NCBI GenBank assembly: GCA_027886185.1 | Contig: WOAB01000233.1 | Span: 620,001 to 684,000, forward strand | Direction: 5' to 3' | Length of the DNA stretch: 64,000 bases | Origin: Rheum nobile | Taxonomy: Eukaryota; Streptophyta; Magnoliopsida; Caryophyllales; Polygonaceae | Part shown: positions 1 to 10,047 of the stretch, in pieces | Layout: each line of letters begins with the position of its first letter | Numbering within the stretch: the first letter of the stretch is position 1 | The notes under the pieces: model-generated | The model's input: only the letters and a program-made list of their open reading frames with translations | The model's database searches: none | What the model was told of the DNA's origin: nothing | Made by a program: the position numbers and the translations under genes

Positions 1-744
1 CTTTTTTTGACATTTTTTTTAATTTTTGCGTTGCAAAAATTTATAAAATTATACTTCAAGTGTATATATAAGCCCCAAAATCATCAATAAAAACCCAAAG
101 TGCATATATAAGCACTTTTTTAATCCCACATAGAGTATAAAAAGTTCATCTTTAATATGCTAAAGCATACATAGTAATATGTAAATGTGTATGTTTCACA
201 TGTGTATAAAAGTACACATTTTAGTTAGTGTATGTTTATTATGTTAAAGTGCATGTCTAGTATGTTAAAAGTGCATGTCTAAATATGATAAAGTGCGTGT
301 TTAGTAAGCTAAAAAGAAGTGTGTGTGTATGTTAAATTGTATGTATTATTATGTTAAAGTGCATGATTAAGATATTAAAGTACATGTCAATAATTTTTTT
401 CCCAGGGGAGGAATTCAAGAGAAGGTTTTTGGGAGAAAAAAATAATATTTTTTGAAAAAAGTTCCAAGAAAAAAAAAATTAAAAATATGTTTTTTGAGAA
501 AAATAATAATTTATAAATATAATAAAGTTTGATATATTTACAAGTTTGCAAGTCCATGTGTTTAATCTTATCTCACAATTTCTTAGATCTAATGATCACC
601 ATTGCTCCTCGTTTTACACTCTAAACTTCCTCCTCATATGATCCAAACTCTATATGATAATCCTTTCTTGTATCCTTATTTAGTCTTCTCATTGAGTTCT
701 TGCCTTGTCAAATCCTCTTCAATAAGAAATGCTCACTTTACAAA
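1..744. repeat. AT-rich intergenic DNA with degenerate 20-22 bp repeats
   Basis: No gene is visible. Between about 150 and 395 a degenerate unit resembling TATGTTAAAGTGCATGTCTA recurs roughly ten times with poor conservation. The rest is A/T-rich with poly-A runs. The small reading frame starting at 602 becomes meaningful only from about 748, where LINE reverse-transcriptase sequence begins. Confidence 0.6.
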
Positions 745-747
745 CTC

Positions 748-1402
748 TCCAAAAGCATATGACAGGGTAGACTGGGAATTCCTACAACAAACTCTCCAAA
801 AATTTAGATTTTGCAATAAATTCACAAATTGAATAAAGGAATGCACCCACACGGTCTCATTTTCCGTCCTTATCAATAATGGACCTACAGAACAATTTAT
901 CCCCAAGAGGGGTCTCCGACAAGGCGATCCTCTATCCCCCTTCCTATTTATCCTAGGTGTAGAAATCATGTCGAGACAACTGCAAACATCGGCTTCAGAC
1001 TCTACTAACCCCATAGGAATCAAAATAAACATAAAAGGTACTAAAATTCCCTTTCTAGCCTTTGCTGATGACATTATCATCTTCTCATCCATAAAACTTG
1101 CAGTCTGCGCCAAAATTAAGAAAGTTATCGATGACTACTGTGAAGTATCAGGCCAATTAGTCAACTTTCACAAATCAACGTTCCAGGTGACCAAAAATAC
1201 CAACCAGTCAAATATATCACAAATCCAACAAATCTTCAATGTGGTTTCGACCAATGGCCTAGATAAATATCTTGGTTGTCCAATTATCAATGAAAGAGTA
1301 ACGAACTCAACTTTCCAACCACTTCTAGAAAAAAACTGCGAACCAACTCACCAAATGGAAAGCAAACACTTTATCACAAGAGGGAAGAAAAATATTAATT
1401 AA
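748..1402 (+). pseudogene. LINE reverse transcriptase fragment
   Basis: RT fingers and palm region in at least two frames. 748-832 encodes the KAYDRVDWEFL block and ends in a stop. Coding sense resumes at 841 and runs to about 1340, including RQGDPLSPFLF and the active-site FADD, followed by the GLDKYLGCPI thumb-region block typical of plant L1 elements. After about 1345 the frame shifts again and sense continues past the stop with KILIKATLSA and RFFWNKD. It would have copied element RNA at a nicked genomic target. Now broken. Confidence 0.88.
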
Positions 1403-1594
1403 AGCAACACTTTCAGCCCAACCAAGCTACATTATGCAAAATTTTACACTAGCAGCCAACACTCATAAAAAACTTGACAAAATCAATCGTAGATTCTTCT
1501 GGAATAAAGATAACAACCACAAGCCTCTTATCGGATAGAATGAAATCTATAAACCAACCTGTAAAGGAGGACTAGGAATTAAAAAAGTGAAGAC

Positions 1595-1855
1595 ATGAAC
1601 AAAACACTCCAAATGAAATTGATCTGGAAACTACTTGCAGAGCCTACCAACATATGGGCCAAGATTATCCAGGAAAAATACCTTAAAGATAAAAACATAT
1701 TGGCTTACGAAAGAAAGAAAAACTCCAACTACTCCTGGCAGTGGAGTAACCTCACCAAACTTTTACCAGAATTCAAAAAAGGCCTCCAATGGAAAATTGG
1801 GAATGGCAAAACTATTAAATTCTGGCTGGATAATTGGCTTCCCATAGGAACATAA
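1595..1855 (+). pseudogene. LINE ORF2 middle fragment
   Basis: An 86-codon open stretch with the conserved plant LINE series NKTLQMKLIWKLL, WAKIIQEKYL and GNGKTIKFWLDNWLP, which lies between RT and the zinc-binding domain. It belongs downstream of the RT fragment and is separated from it by frameshifts. The next block (1860-2140) is also LINE sequence but has multiple stops. Confidence 0.82.
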
Positions 1856-2141
1856 ACCAACTTTGCAAAAGATATAAACCTTATAAACAAATCAGAAACT
1901 GTAGACCAATATATAAACCACGACAAAACATGGAAGAACTCCAAAAACATTTCGACCACAATACTACAACAATTATCACAAGCAAAATAATCCCTAATAA
2001 TGCATTTGAAGATAAACTCTATTGGAAACATAACCGAAATGGTTGATTTTCTACCAAAAGTGCAATCAATATGATATATGAACATAAAGGGAAAACTGAA
2101 TCCAGCATTAACTGGATCTGGAACCTAGATATACCCCTAAA

Positions 2142-3062
2142 GTGAAACACTTTATATGGAAGGTAAGTAAAAACGGCATACCAACCAAAGAAAAACTCTA
2201 TGAAAGACATATCCATGTTCCTCTGGAATGCATCATGTGCGACCACACAGTGGAAAATCTAACTCACATACTTTTCAAATGCCCCCATACCCTACAAATC
2301 TGTCAAAACATTGACCCACATTTACAACAACTAATCAGCAACACGGACATAGACAACAAAAGTGCCACTCAACTACTAAATCAAGTAAAGGATAAATCCA
2401 ACATGAAAATAATGGAAACACTATCCATATGCTGGTGGATCATATGGTATCAAAGAAACTTAAAAACCTTTGAAGACCAAAACAAGAACACAATACCTAA
2501 CCTCACTAGTTTTATCCAGAAACAACAACAAGACTGGAAAAAAGCAAAAATAGAAAAAGACACTAAGGAGATAAACAAACCTGTGGGGAAGGCAACCAGA
2601 AGGAAAAGGAGGAATATTCATCGGACAAAACCTCCTACAAACGTCTACAAACTTAACTCAGATGCATCCAAAAGTACTATAGGACCAGCTACCTTTGGAT
2701 ATATTATCCAGGACCACGATGGAAATCCTATTTCCATGGCCAATGGTGCCATGGGGATGGTTTCCCCCTTGCTTGCTGAAGCACTCGCAATGCGTCACAG
2801 CATTCGAGATGCAATTCAGCGAGGGATCTCAAATATCGAGATCGAAGGCGACAACCTATGCTTGATCAATGCCTTAAACGGCAAATGCGACTGCCCGTGG
2901 GAAATCGAACTCATCATGTCTGATATCCTTCTTGATTTGCAACACTTCTCATCTTGTCGCATTTCCCACATTTTCAGGGAAATTAATACTGTGGCTGATT
3001 TTATTTCTAAAATTTACCACAAATCAATTTCACCAAACTTGACAACCATTCCAAATCTTTGA
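2142..3062 (+). pseudogene. LINE ORF2 C-terminus: zinc-binding region plus RNase H
   Basis: 306 codons open. Residues 1-60 carry the RT-associated zinc-binding region (PTKEKLYERHI, CIMCDHTVENLTHILFKCP, a Cys-x2-Cys...His...Cys pattern). A charged linker follows. From about residue 165 there is a plant-type RNase H fold starting LNSDASK, with the first catalytic Asp in SDAS, a Glu in LLAEALAMR, an Asp in IEGDNLCLI, and the closing REINTVADFISK. C-terminal RNase H of this type is found in plant L1 LINEs. It is the longest intact piece of this copy and lacks the upstream enzyme parts. Confidence 0.88.
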
Positions 3063-3150
3063 GATCTCATCCTCAAGGATGCTCTAGGGCAGCCTACCTC
3101 TAGATAGAGGAGCCCCCCTAATTCCTTTCCTAATCAAAAAAATATATAAT

Positions 3151-3510
3151 TAGATGCAAAACATCTCCTTTAATTCAAACCACCTCATTAACCATTGCAT
3201 ATATCTTATTTGCATAAAAAAAAAATTGATATTTAAGGAAGAACAATTTTTGGAAAATAATTTTGTTACACCAATAAATCTAAGGAAGAACAATTTTTGA
3301 AACATAAGTTATGACACCAAGAAATCAAGTTGTAATTAGTAAGCTAATATCATTTGCTCTTCATGTAGTTATTCTTTTCCCTTTGTAAAACATACCGCAC
3401 ATATATTTCCCAATCTTGATAATAGAATCAAAATCAAAATTCTAATTATGATTTCTTCATATATGCAATTTCTCTATCTCCATTTTTCTTCCTATCAAAT
3501 ATATATTCTT
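3151..3510. other. AT-rich spacer, no feature seen
   Basis: A/T-rich sequence with no reading frame of note, no tRNA and no recognisable element end. A short phrase, GGAAGAACAATTTTTG, is repeated at about 3237 and 3281. Confidence 0.5.
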
Positions 3511-4020
3511 GTATAGGGAATAAATTATATGAGAACAATTATGTAGGAGAGAAATAAGAATTATTTTGAATCGTTAGATTTGAGAGAAGGTAGGGCTCAG
3601 ATTAGACTTTCATTAAAAAGACAAAAAATTGGTTGCACTGAATCTTTCTGTATTATATGCGTTTTTTTGGGGGGGGGGAAATCGTTTGCACCTCGTTATG
3701 AACATATTTTTGATGTTTATCACTTTGTCCTTAAATGTTCACCACTTTCATCCCCATATGTTCACCACTTTTGTATCTCTGTTCATCAGTTTTTTGTACA
3801 TGCATGTTCATCGCTTATACGTTCATCACTTTTCGCTGTGAACATATTTCTGATGTTCACCACTTTTGTTCGTAGATGTTTATCACTTCTTTATGCAGAT
3901 GCATGTTCATGGCTCTTCTCCTATACACTCATCATTGTTCGTGTGAATAAGTTTTCAATGTTCATCACTTTTGTCCTTTGATGTTCATCACTTTCATGCC
4001 CAGTGTTTTGGGCATATTTC
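3511..4020. repeat. Repeat-rich element remnant with TGTTCATCACTTT tandem motif
   Basis: From about 3690 to 4010 the phrase TGTTCATCACTTT (or ...CACCACTTT...) recurs about a dozen times at irregular 20-35 bp spacing. The 3528-3600 head (GAGAACAATT, AATCGTTAGATTTGAGAG) resembles the outer ends of small plant transposons inserted in TA-rich DNA. Its repeat theme parallels the TTGTTCAACTTT repeats at 35040-36560. The reading frames here only translate the repeat and are not genes. I found no opposite end, so this is probably a fragment. Confidence 0.45.
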
Positions 4021-4139
4021 ATATCGTGACTCTATCCGCTTATTTGTGAAGTATATGGTCAAGGGTTACACATTGAATAAAGAAAGAAGGAATTGGTCAT
4101 GAGAAAAGTAGGAATTGGACTATTTCGAGAGTGTATGAA

Positions 4140-4922
4140 CGAATCTAAATATGTGTGTCTTACAAGATATTGACACCCCCCCTTACATAGGAATACAAGG
4201 GTAATTTTTCAAGGAATAGGATCTTACTATAAGGGTAGAATGATATTTTATCTTGGAGCTTAAGATAAGATAAATATACATGATACTAAATATTTCCTAT
4301 AATCAAATAAGGAATGTATATCTCTAGCAGACACAAATCTTGACGCACAAGTCATGCCAGCTGTCGCGATCCTTCAGAATAAGGGCTCGCTATATTTGGA
4401 AAGAAGATCTTCCTCAATGTGTCGTGTAGCGCTCAATCTTCACGATCTCGTGTGACGGTCATAGCTAAATTGTCTTCCATTAATCAGCATCATGCTCGAT
4501 CTGTGTCTCCATCTCAACGAGTCTAAACCTTGCACGTGGACACGATTTAAGGGCCCTAACAGCACACCTAAGTCTTTTGGCAGGCGAATCGTCATGCGCG
4601 TGAGAAACGCCTTCATTACGTCGTCTTGGAACTCGGAGTCTAGTCAAATCAAACGTCTCGTCAAATCTTTTCGAATTTCAAACGCCGATTATCTTTCCTA
4701 TATATCGCAACACAATCTTGCTTTTTCTCCTCACATTTCTTCTGTAACTCTCCTTTCTCCCTCTGTAAATCCACAAGTACAATTTCTTCTTTTTCTGCCT
4801 TCGTCTTCTTTCACTTTCTTTCTCCTCTAACCCTCCTTCAATGGCGGACAAGCAAAATCCTAAATGTGATCTTCCTCACTTCTTCCTTGAATATGTCCTA
4901 AGCGACCCCTACAAACGCCTTT
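4140..4922. other. Interior of Tat-like element K left of insertion A
   Basis: Host sequence into which element A inserted. It holds the last bases (4910-4922) of the minus-strand antisense gene whose body is at 13896-14687. On the plus strand it also has a promoter-like arrangement: a G-box CACGTG at 4533, a TATATAT at about 4699, a CT-rich leader (4740-4840) and an ATG at 4841. No LTR or pol sequence of K was recognised here, so the left part of K is lost or unrecognisable. Confidence 0.45.
4533..4841 (+). promoter_or_regulatory. Candidate plus-strand core promoter and leader
   Basis: CACGTG (G-box) at 4533-4538, CTATATATCGC at about 4698-4708, then about 100 bp of pyrimidine-rich leader and ATG at 4841. 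An open frame from this ATG runs 27 codons to the insertion point of element A and stays open about 44 more codons on the far side (from 13901), ending next to a splice-donor-like GTAAGC. The protein is not recognised, and the same DNA read on the minus strand is the tail of a recognisable gene, so this may be chance. Confidence 0.25.
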
Positions 4923-6122
4923 TGATAAGCGTTGTCGCAAGTCCCTAACAAAATAATCCTCAAAAACCTAACTAAGTATAGTAGGTAAGCAAGGGTCGAA
5001 TCTCACAGGGAGGTAGCAATCTTTCTAAGTGAAACAGTTGTATGTCAACCGTAACAAAGGGGGGTTTTGGTTTGTAATCAATGTAACAAAGTAAATAAAA
5101 GAAAAGGATGTAATCAATTGGTGAGAAGTAACTTAACCAGACAAATACCCACCATTCATTTGTTTGGTTTATCCTAGATTATCTTTATTCCTTCCTATGA
5201 ATATTCCTGTCCCTATTCTAAAATAGTTATCAGTCCAACTAGTCCTGGTAACCCTAACTATTAAATGCACAAGAAACTAACAAGATTTAATCCAATAGCA
5301 GAAGTAAGCGTAGGAATTCACCAGGATACATGCAACACCAAACAACCAGTCAGCATTTAACATGTAATCAATTCTCTTCACAATAAACTAGTCCAACTAG
5401 TCCTAGAATATCGTGTTTGCTACACAAGATAAGGGATTTCAACTAGAAATATCCAAACCCTAGCAATAGACAATTACTAATATCAACTAGTTGATCAAGC
5501 CAGTCAAATCAGCAAGAATCAATGGGATTAAGCACAAAGAGAAGATATATAATCAAAGGAAAGGAAATAGAGTTTATAATCTCATAACCAAATATAAACG
5601 AAGGCTTCAATCGTCGGACTAAACAAAAGTTGTTTAGTTCTTCATAGTCTTGGATACGTAAAAACTCAAAGGGAAACTGAACGATAATGAATAAATGAAA
5701 AGGCTGCCAATGCTAACTAGGTTATAACCCTAGCAAAACCTAATACTAAAGATAAGAAATAATATCTAAAAGGAAACTAACGAAATAAAAGAAATAAAAG
5801 AAAAGGGAATAAAATAAAACAAATCTTCGGACGAAAGGAAAATCCTGGATCCGCGTCTGTGAACAGTATCCGCGACCGCGGAAAAGTTATTGTTGTCTTC
5901 TGGTAAAATCCGTGACCGCGGCGATCCTTTCCATGCCCGCGGAAAATCTTATGTGGCTCTCTTCTTCTCTCCTCATAGTCTTCATTTAAGCTCTTCAAAC
6001 CACCAAAACAACACTTCTTCTCCACAACTCCATTCTCCTATATTATGCTCTAAACACATCCAAATGGTACCTAAAACTCCGATAACAACTCCTAGTTAAA
6101 CCCTACAAAGTAGCGTTGATCA
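4923..6122 (-). repeat. Element A 3' LTR (left copy, 1200 bp)
   Basis: Begins TGATAAGC and ends TTGATCA on the plus strand, and is closely similar to 12674-13895. It contains one copy of the unit around the dyad motif CCGCGACCGCGG (about 5870) where the other LTR has two, plus related motifs at about 5910 and 5935. Confidence 0.93.
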
Positions 6123-6140
6123 AATTCCTCCATGCTTAAA
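6123..6140 (-). other. Element A polypurine tract
   Basis: On the minus strand AAGCATGGAGGAATT directly abuts the start of the 3' LTR. This is the expected primer site for plus-strand DNA synthesis. B, C and I have the same AAGCATGGGGGAG-type sequence in the same place. Confidence 0.75.
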
Positions 6141-7486
6141 CCTTGCTCTTCCTCGAGTAAGCTAATAGAAACCTACTCCTCCAATGAAATACCCAAGGTC
6201 TCAGGAAGCACAGCAAAACCATATCCACTAAGAACTGCACATAAACATGATTCTCCAAGTACCAACACAATCAACACCACACACACAAGCTTAAATGAAA
6301 GCAGAGTACTTCCCCTAAGCTTATCCCGAACACCATAGAGTAAAAGTAACCATCTAATCCTAGCCTCTATCTATCTTCTTATACCTCCTAGAGTGACCTA
6401 CCCGAATCCTCCTTATATCACCTCTTCTTATGTCACCACGCCAGGAAAAATGAGGAATCCTAATAATCACTCTTCTTCTTTTCACTCATTTTGCCAAGGC
6501 GCCCTTTTGGGTTTTCACCAAGCCACTCATTTCATTTTTCAATAGATGGGCTCACAAAAACTCACATCAGTCTTGACTTCTTATTACCCCAGCCTAATGC
6601 TGGTCCAAGCCACCTGCTTATTACCTAAACCGCCCTTTCGGGTTTTTGACTTATCCCAGGATTTTATTTTTGTCTTTTTCCATATTTTTGACCTTTTTTC
6701 TTTTTCTTTATTTTTCTTCTTCAGACGACTAGCAAGTATAGATCACTCCCCCATGCTTAAACATTGCATTGTCCTCAATGTAATGAAAGACAAAAAAAAT
6801 GAAGCACAGGGAAAAGCAGAAAAGTACTCGTACCGTTGCCGAGGTGGCCTGGATGTAGATGTTGGGGCTGGCGGTAAATCAATGAAAGCACATGTCTCTG
6901 GTGTTGCGGCAATCCTTCTCAAGTAAACTCCACGTGCAACCAAATAGATCCACTGGAAGGTGTAGTGGTATATCAAAGAAAACGGGGTTGCACGGCCTTC
7001 AATGAACACAAAATGGAGCCCAAATATAAGCGTGTAGCGGGCTCTGGTGTTCCTCCTCGTCAGCTGTCGAATGTCGGGCCATCATCGGTGCCAAATAAAA
7101 ATTTTGGGGCTATTTATCTCCTCCTTGGCAGCATGATGCGCACCGTTTCTCAAAGTAGAACTTGGACAGCTGAGCCGCGATCGCGGAAAAATGTCGAACA
7201 TTTTTTTTTTGATTTTTTTTCCAAATAGGGAGACTTACAGTGGTATTTCTGCGGTCGCGGAAAATTGTCCGCGCATGCGGAAATGTTTCTGGTGCGAGTT
7301 GAGCACCGTCTTCAAATTTTGGCTTCGAGTCTCTTACCTGCTGGTTAGTCGAAAACAAAAACAACACAAATAAAAACATGAAATGAAAAGACATGAAAAG
7401 AGATACGTACCTCGGGTTGCCTCCCGAGCAGCGCCTTGGTTATTGTCGTGGCTCGAGATGGTGCTCTCTAGATTAACTCGGGTTGC
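6141..7486 (-). other. Element A conserved non-coding block with a second PPT-like tract
   Basis: No coding sequence can be supported. The block is clearly alignable to the equivalent parts of B (22384-23130), C (54149-55500) and I (63357-64000). Shared signposts are CTCGAGTAAGCTAA beside the LTR, two GCCC(T)TTTCGGGTTTT stem-like phrases (about 6500 and 6630), TAATGCTGGTCCAAGCCACC, and, at about 6745-6785, an internal polypurine copy (minus strand AAGCATGGGGGAG) preceded by GAGGACAATGC. In Athila-like elements that phrase normally follows the end of pol, so pol appears to have been deleted upstream of it. Confidence 0.7.
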
Positions 7487-8236
7487 TCACATCAACCGAA
7501 CACTTGGGGTACAATCAGGAGGGTGTCTCTTTGCGTCATCTATGTTGAATCCGACCCTTGCCCCGTCAAACTCCATTGTGAGCGAACCACTACTCACATC
7601 AATCTTTGTATTCGCCGTGTTCATGAACGACCTTTCTAGCATCACAGGGGATGTATGCTCGTCTTGCATCGTATCCATCACAAAGAAGTCCGCAGGGAAA
7701 ATCAGTTTATCAACCTCTACCAGCACATCCTGAACCACTCCTTTGGGATACACATAGGAATTATCCTCCAGTTGGATCACTATCCTTGTCTTCTGTAATG
7801 TCCCAACCTCTAAAGATTCATACAGTGAAAGAGGCAACACATTGATAGATGCACCCAAATCCAGCATGGCTCTGTCGAACGTGGTGCCGCCTATCTTACA
7901 GGGAATAGTGAACATGCCTGGGTCACTGCATTTCTTTGGTAACCGCTTTTGCAGCATAGCGGAGACATTCTCACTGACTTGGACCTTCTTTTTCTCTTTC
8001 ACAGCTTTCTTCCTTTTTATCTTGCACAGTTCCTTCAAAAATTTGGCATAGCGACGGATGCTCTTAACTAGCTTGGGAATATTTACCTCGCAGTTGCTGA
8101 AGGTCTCGAAAAGTTCCTTGTCATTCTCCAGCCTTCTGGTATTTTTCAAGGCCTCGGGAAATGGAGCGGGTGGCTTCAGCAAACCGAGCGGAGGGAAGTA
8201 CGGACGAACGTAATCGTCATGGACATCAGCGGGCAA
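7487..8236 (-). pseudogene. Element A gag-pol spacer and aspartic protease
   Basis: The 250-codon open tail of the gag-pro frame. Residues 8-30 carry the Athila-lineage block YVRPYFPPL...PPAPFPEALK. A Lys-rich linker follows, then an aspartic protease of Athila/Tat type: DPGMFTIPCKIGG, then the active-site DLGASINVLP (Asp at about residue 126, near 7860). DLG instead of DTG/DSG is normal for this clade. The protease would process gag inside the particle. The frame ends at 7487 with no RT sequence after it. It is in the same frame as the gag pieces upstream but separated from them by stop codons, so the polyprotein is dead. Confidence 0.85.
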
Positions 8237-8249
8237 ATCTGGGACGCCA

Positions 8250-8412
8250 GGGGGTTTTCCGCGGTCGCGGATTGTATTCCGCGGTCGCAGAATTGCTTCG
8301 AAAATGTCGTCGGCTCCAGAAACTTTTCCACGGTCGCGGATTTCTTCGGAAAAATCACCGCCTACAGGTATAATTCCGCGGTCGCGGCTCCCCTCTCCGC
8401 GGTCGCGGAAAT
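8250..8412 (-). repeat. Dyad-motif array inside element A gag-pro
   Basis: Five to six copies of CCGCGGTCGCGG or one-base variants at about 8259, 8279, 8330, 8376 and 8397. The first pair is spaced exactly 20 bp and the last pair 21 bp. In the gag frame each copy translates as (F/I)RDRG. The same DNA motif occurs in the non-coding LTRs of this element, so the conservation is at DNA or RNA level rather than protein level. Confidence 0.85.
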
Positions 8413-8605
8413 CTTTCTGTTACCCTCGAACTTCCTCCATTTGTGTTCCGCTCCTCAGCGTCATTGCACATACATTCTCTCTCGGGTTCACTACTGTTTG
8501 AGATGGTAGTTTTCCCGAATCCCGGGCTTCCAGTTTGCTCACTGCGAGAGAAATCTGCCCCACTTGCTTCTCCAAGTTCTGAATACTAGATCTCATCTCT
8601 TGATT

Positions 8606-9151
8606 TTATTGGGCCATAGTGTTTGCCAACGTCGAAACACTCTGGGCGAGAGACCTATTTTGCTGGGCCATCTCTTGATTTTGTTGGGCCATAGTGCTTG
8701 CCAACGTCGATACGCTCTGGGTGAGGGTCCTAATCATGTCATCACCGGACATAGATGAACTTGAGCTTTGGCCTTGAGGTCTAGGGTCATATTGTGCTCT
8801 AAATTGTTGTTGTTGACCTCTAGGCTGCTGAAAATGTTGTAGGCGCGGTAAGAACTGTGGTGGCCTCTGGTGAAACTCTTGATCATCTCGGCCCTGAGGA
8901 GGATTCTGCTGGTTCCCATATCTCAAATTGGGGTGATCTCTCCACCCTGGACTGTAAGTGTTGGAGTACGGGTCGTATCTTGGTCTAGGAGGACCAAAAC
9001 CTCCTATAGCGTTTACTTCAGCAGTGGGTTCCTGTAGTGTGGGACATGCATCAGTAGGGTGCATCGTGTCATAGCATATTCCACACGACTTGACTTGCTG
9101 CTGGCCACCCTTTATCATAAATCTCCTCATCATCTCCTTCATCTCAGCCAT
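8606..9151 (-). pseudogene. Element A gag middle: zinc-knuckle-like and Gln-rich region
   Basis: Continues the gag frame (same frame as 9224-10015). Near its start a single Cys/His knuckle-like segment reads CGICYDTMHPTDACP. Then come the RYDPYSNTYSPGWRDHPN block and a Gln/Pro-rich stretch, ending in two imperfect repeats of QSVSTLA(S/N)TMAQ. TAG stops between 9223 and 9152 and a TAA at 8603-8605 break the frame. The sequence continues past the TAA into LPSQTVVNPRENVCAMTLRSG, the block that in Athila-lineage elements precedes protease. Confidence 0.85.
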
Positions 9152-9223
9152 CTAAGAAATTAGTGAAGATGATGGCTGAGAGTCTGCAGCCCTGACTGTG
9201 TGAGCGCTTGCTCTCTTGCTAAA

Positions 9224-10015
9224 CTATCTTGAGCCCTCAGATAGCTCAAAGAATACCTCAAAAGCTGCAGCTGGCGTCTTGTTCAGAATATTTCCATCAC
9301 AGGCTGTGTTCACCATTCTTCTTTCATCATCAAGGAGTCCACCATACAAATAAAGTACGAGGTCTTGGTCAGAATACCCATGGTAGGGACAGCTTGAAAT
9401 CAACATCTTGAACCTCTCGTAGTACTCATACAACGTCTCAGTAGCCTGATTTTCGATGTTGCTGATGTTCCTCTTTAGGCTATTGAGCTTGGTCGCAGGA
9501 AAGTACTTCTCCAGGAAAGCTTTCTTCATCTTAGCCCATGTATCTATGCTTCCTGGGGCCAAATAGTAGAACCAATCATTGGCCGCATCATTCAGAGAGA
9601 AAGAAAAGGCCCTCAGCTTGATCTGGTCTTCAGTAATATTCTTGGGCTTCATACTGCTACAGACAGCGTGGAACTCAAAAAGATGTTTGTTGGGCTCTTC
9701 TCCACTCATCCCATGGAAGTGGGGTAATAAGTGAATCAACCCAGATTTAAGCTCGAAATTCACGCCATCCGCCAACTCTGGAAAGTGCACAGCAAGCGGC
9801 TGCTGCTCTAGATTCGGGGCGGTCAACTGCCTCAACGTCGGTGCTTCTTCAGCCATCTTAAAGCACGGGTTATCAAAGCACAGTGATCTATTTATCCTGC
9901 GGTTCCTAGAAAGTGTTCTCTCGATTTCTGTATCACAAGCTAACAGTGGAGAGTCAGTAGCACGGGTGTGGACCATAAGATAGGTCCACACAAAAGTTGG
10001 CACACAAACAAACAC
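9224..10015 (-). pseudogene. Element A gag N-terminus (Retrotrans_gag domain)
   Basis: Open frame of 264 codons. The likely start is the ATG at about 9976, giving MVHTRATDSPLL; C keeps the matching start and B a near match. Residues after about 70 form the retrotransposon gag (capsid) domain: LPHFHGMSGEEPNKHLFEF, LRAFSFSLNDAANDWFYYL, TWAKMKKAFLEKYFP and YEYYERFKMLISSCPYHG. It would form the particle shell. B and C have lost this domain, so A is the only one of the group that keeps it. The downstream frame is cut by two in-frame TAG codons before 9151. Confidence 0.88.
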
Positions 10016-10035
10016 AAAGAAAAATTAAAACTTGC

Positions 10036-10047
10036 CTCCCCGGCAAC
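10036..10047 (-). other. Element A primer-binding site, distal part
   Basis: TCCCCGGCAAC is the part of the tRNA-Asp-complementary PBS that lies on the gag side. The solo LTR at 10048-12658 separates it from the rest of the PBS, with GCAAC duplicated on both sides. The proximal part, GCAACGGCGCCA, lies at 12659-12670, immediately beside the LTR. Confidence 0.85.

Larger units (their letters stand above)
745..3150 (+). mobile_element. 5'-truncated plant L1-type LINE
   Basis: A non-LTR retrotransposon whose ORF2 pieces appear in order on the plus strand: the KAYDRVDWEFL motif of reverse transcriptase (about 753), the RQGDPLSPFLF motif (about 915), the catalytic FADDIIIF motif (about 1060), a zinc-binding RT-associated region and an RNase H domain ending at 3062. 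The endonuclease, ORF1 and the front of RT are missing, which is the usual 5' truncation of LINE copies. A short A-rich tail lies at about 3135-3150. Several stops and frameshifts make it inactive. I could not find a clear target-site duplication. Confidence 0.9.

Noticed and set aside
8250..8412. RDRG repeat as a protein domain
   Set aside because: The same nucleotide motif occurs in non-coding LTRs and in different frames, so selection on the peptide is not the best explanation.
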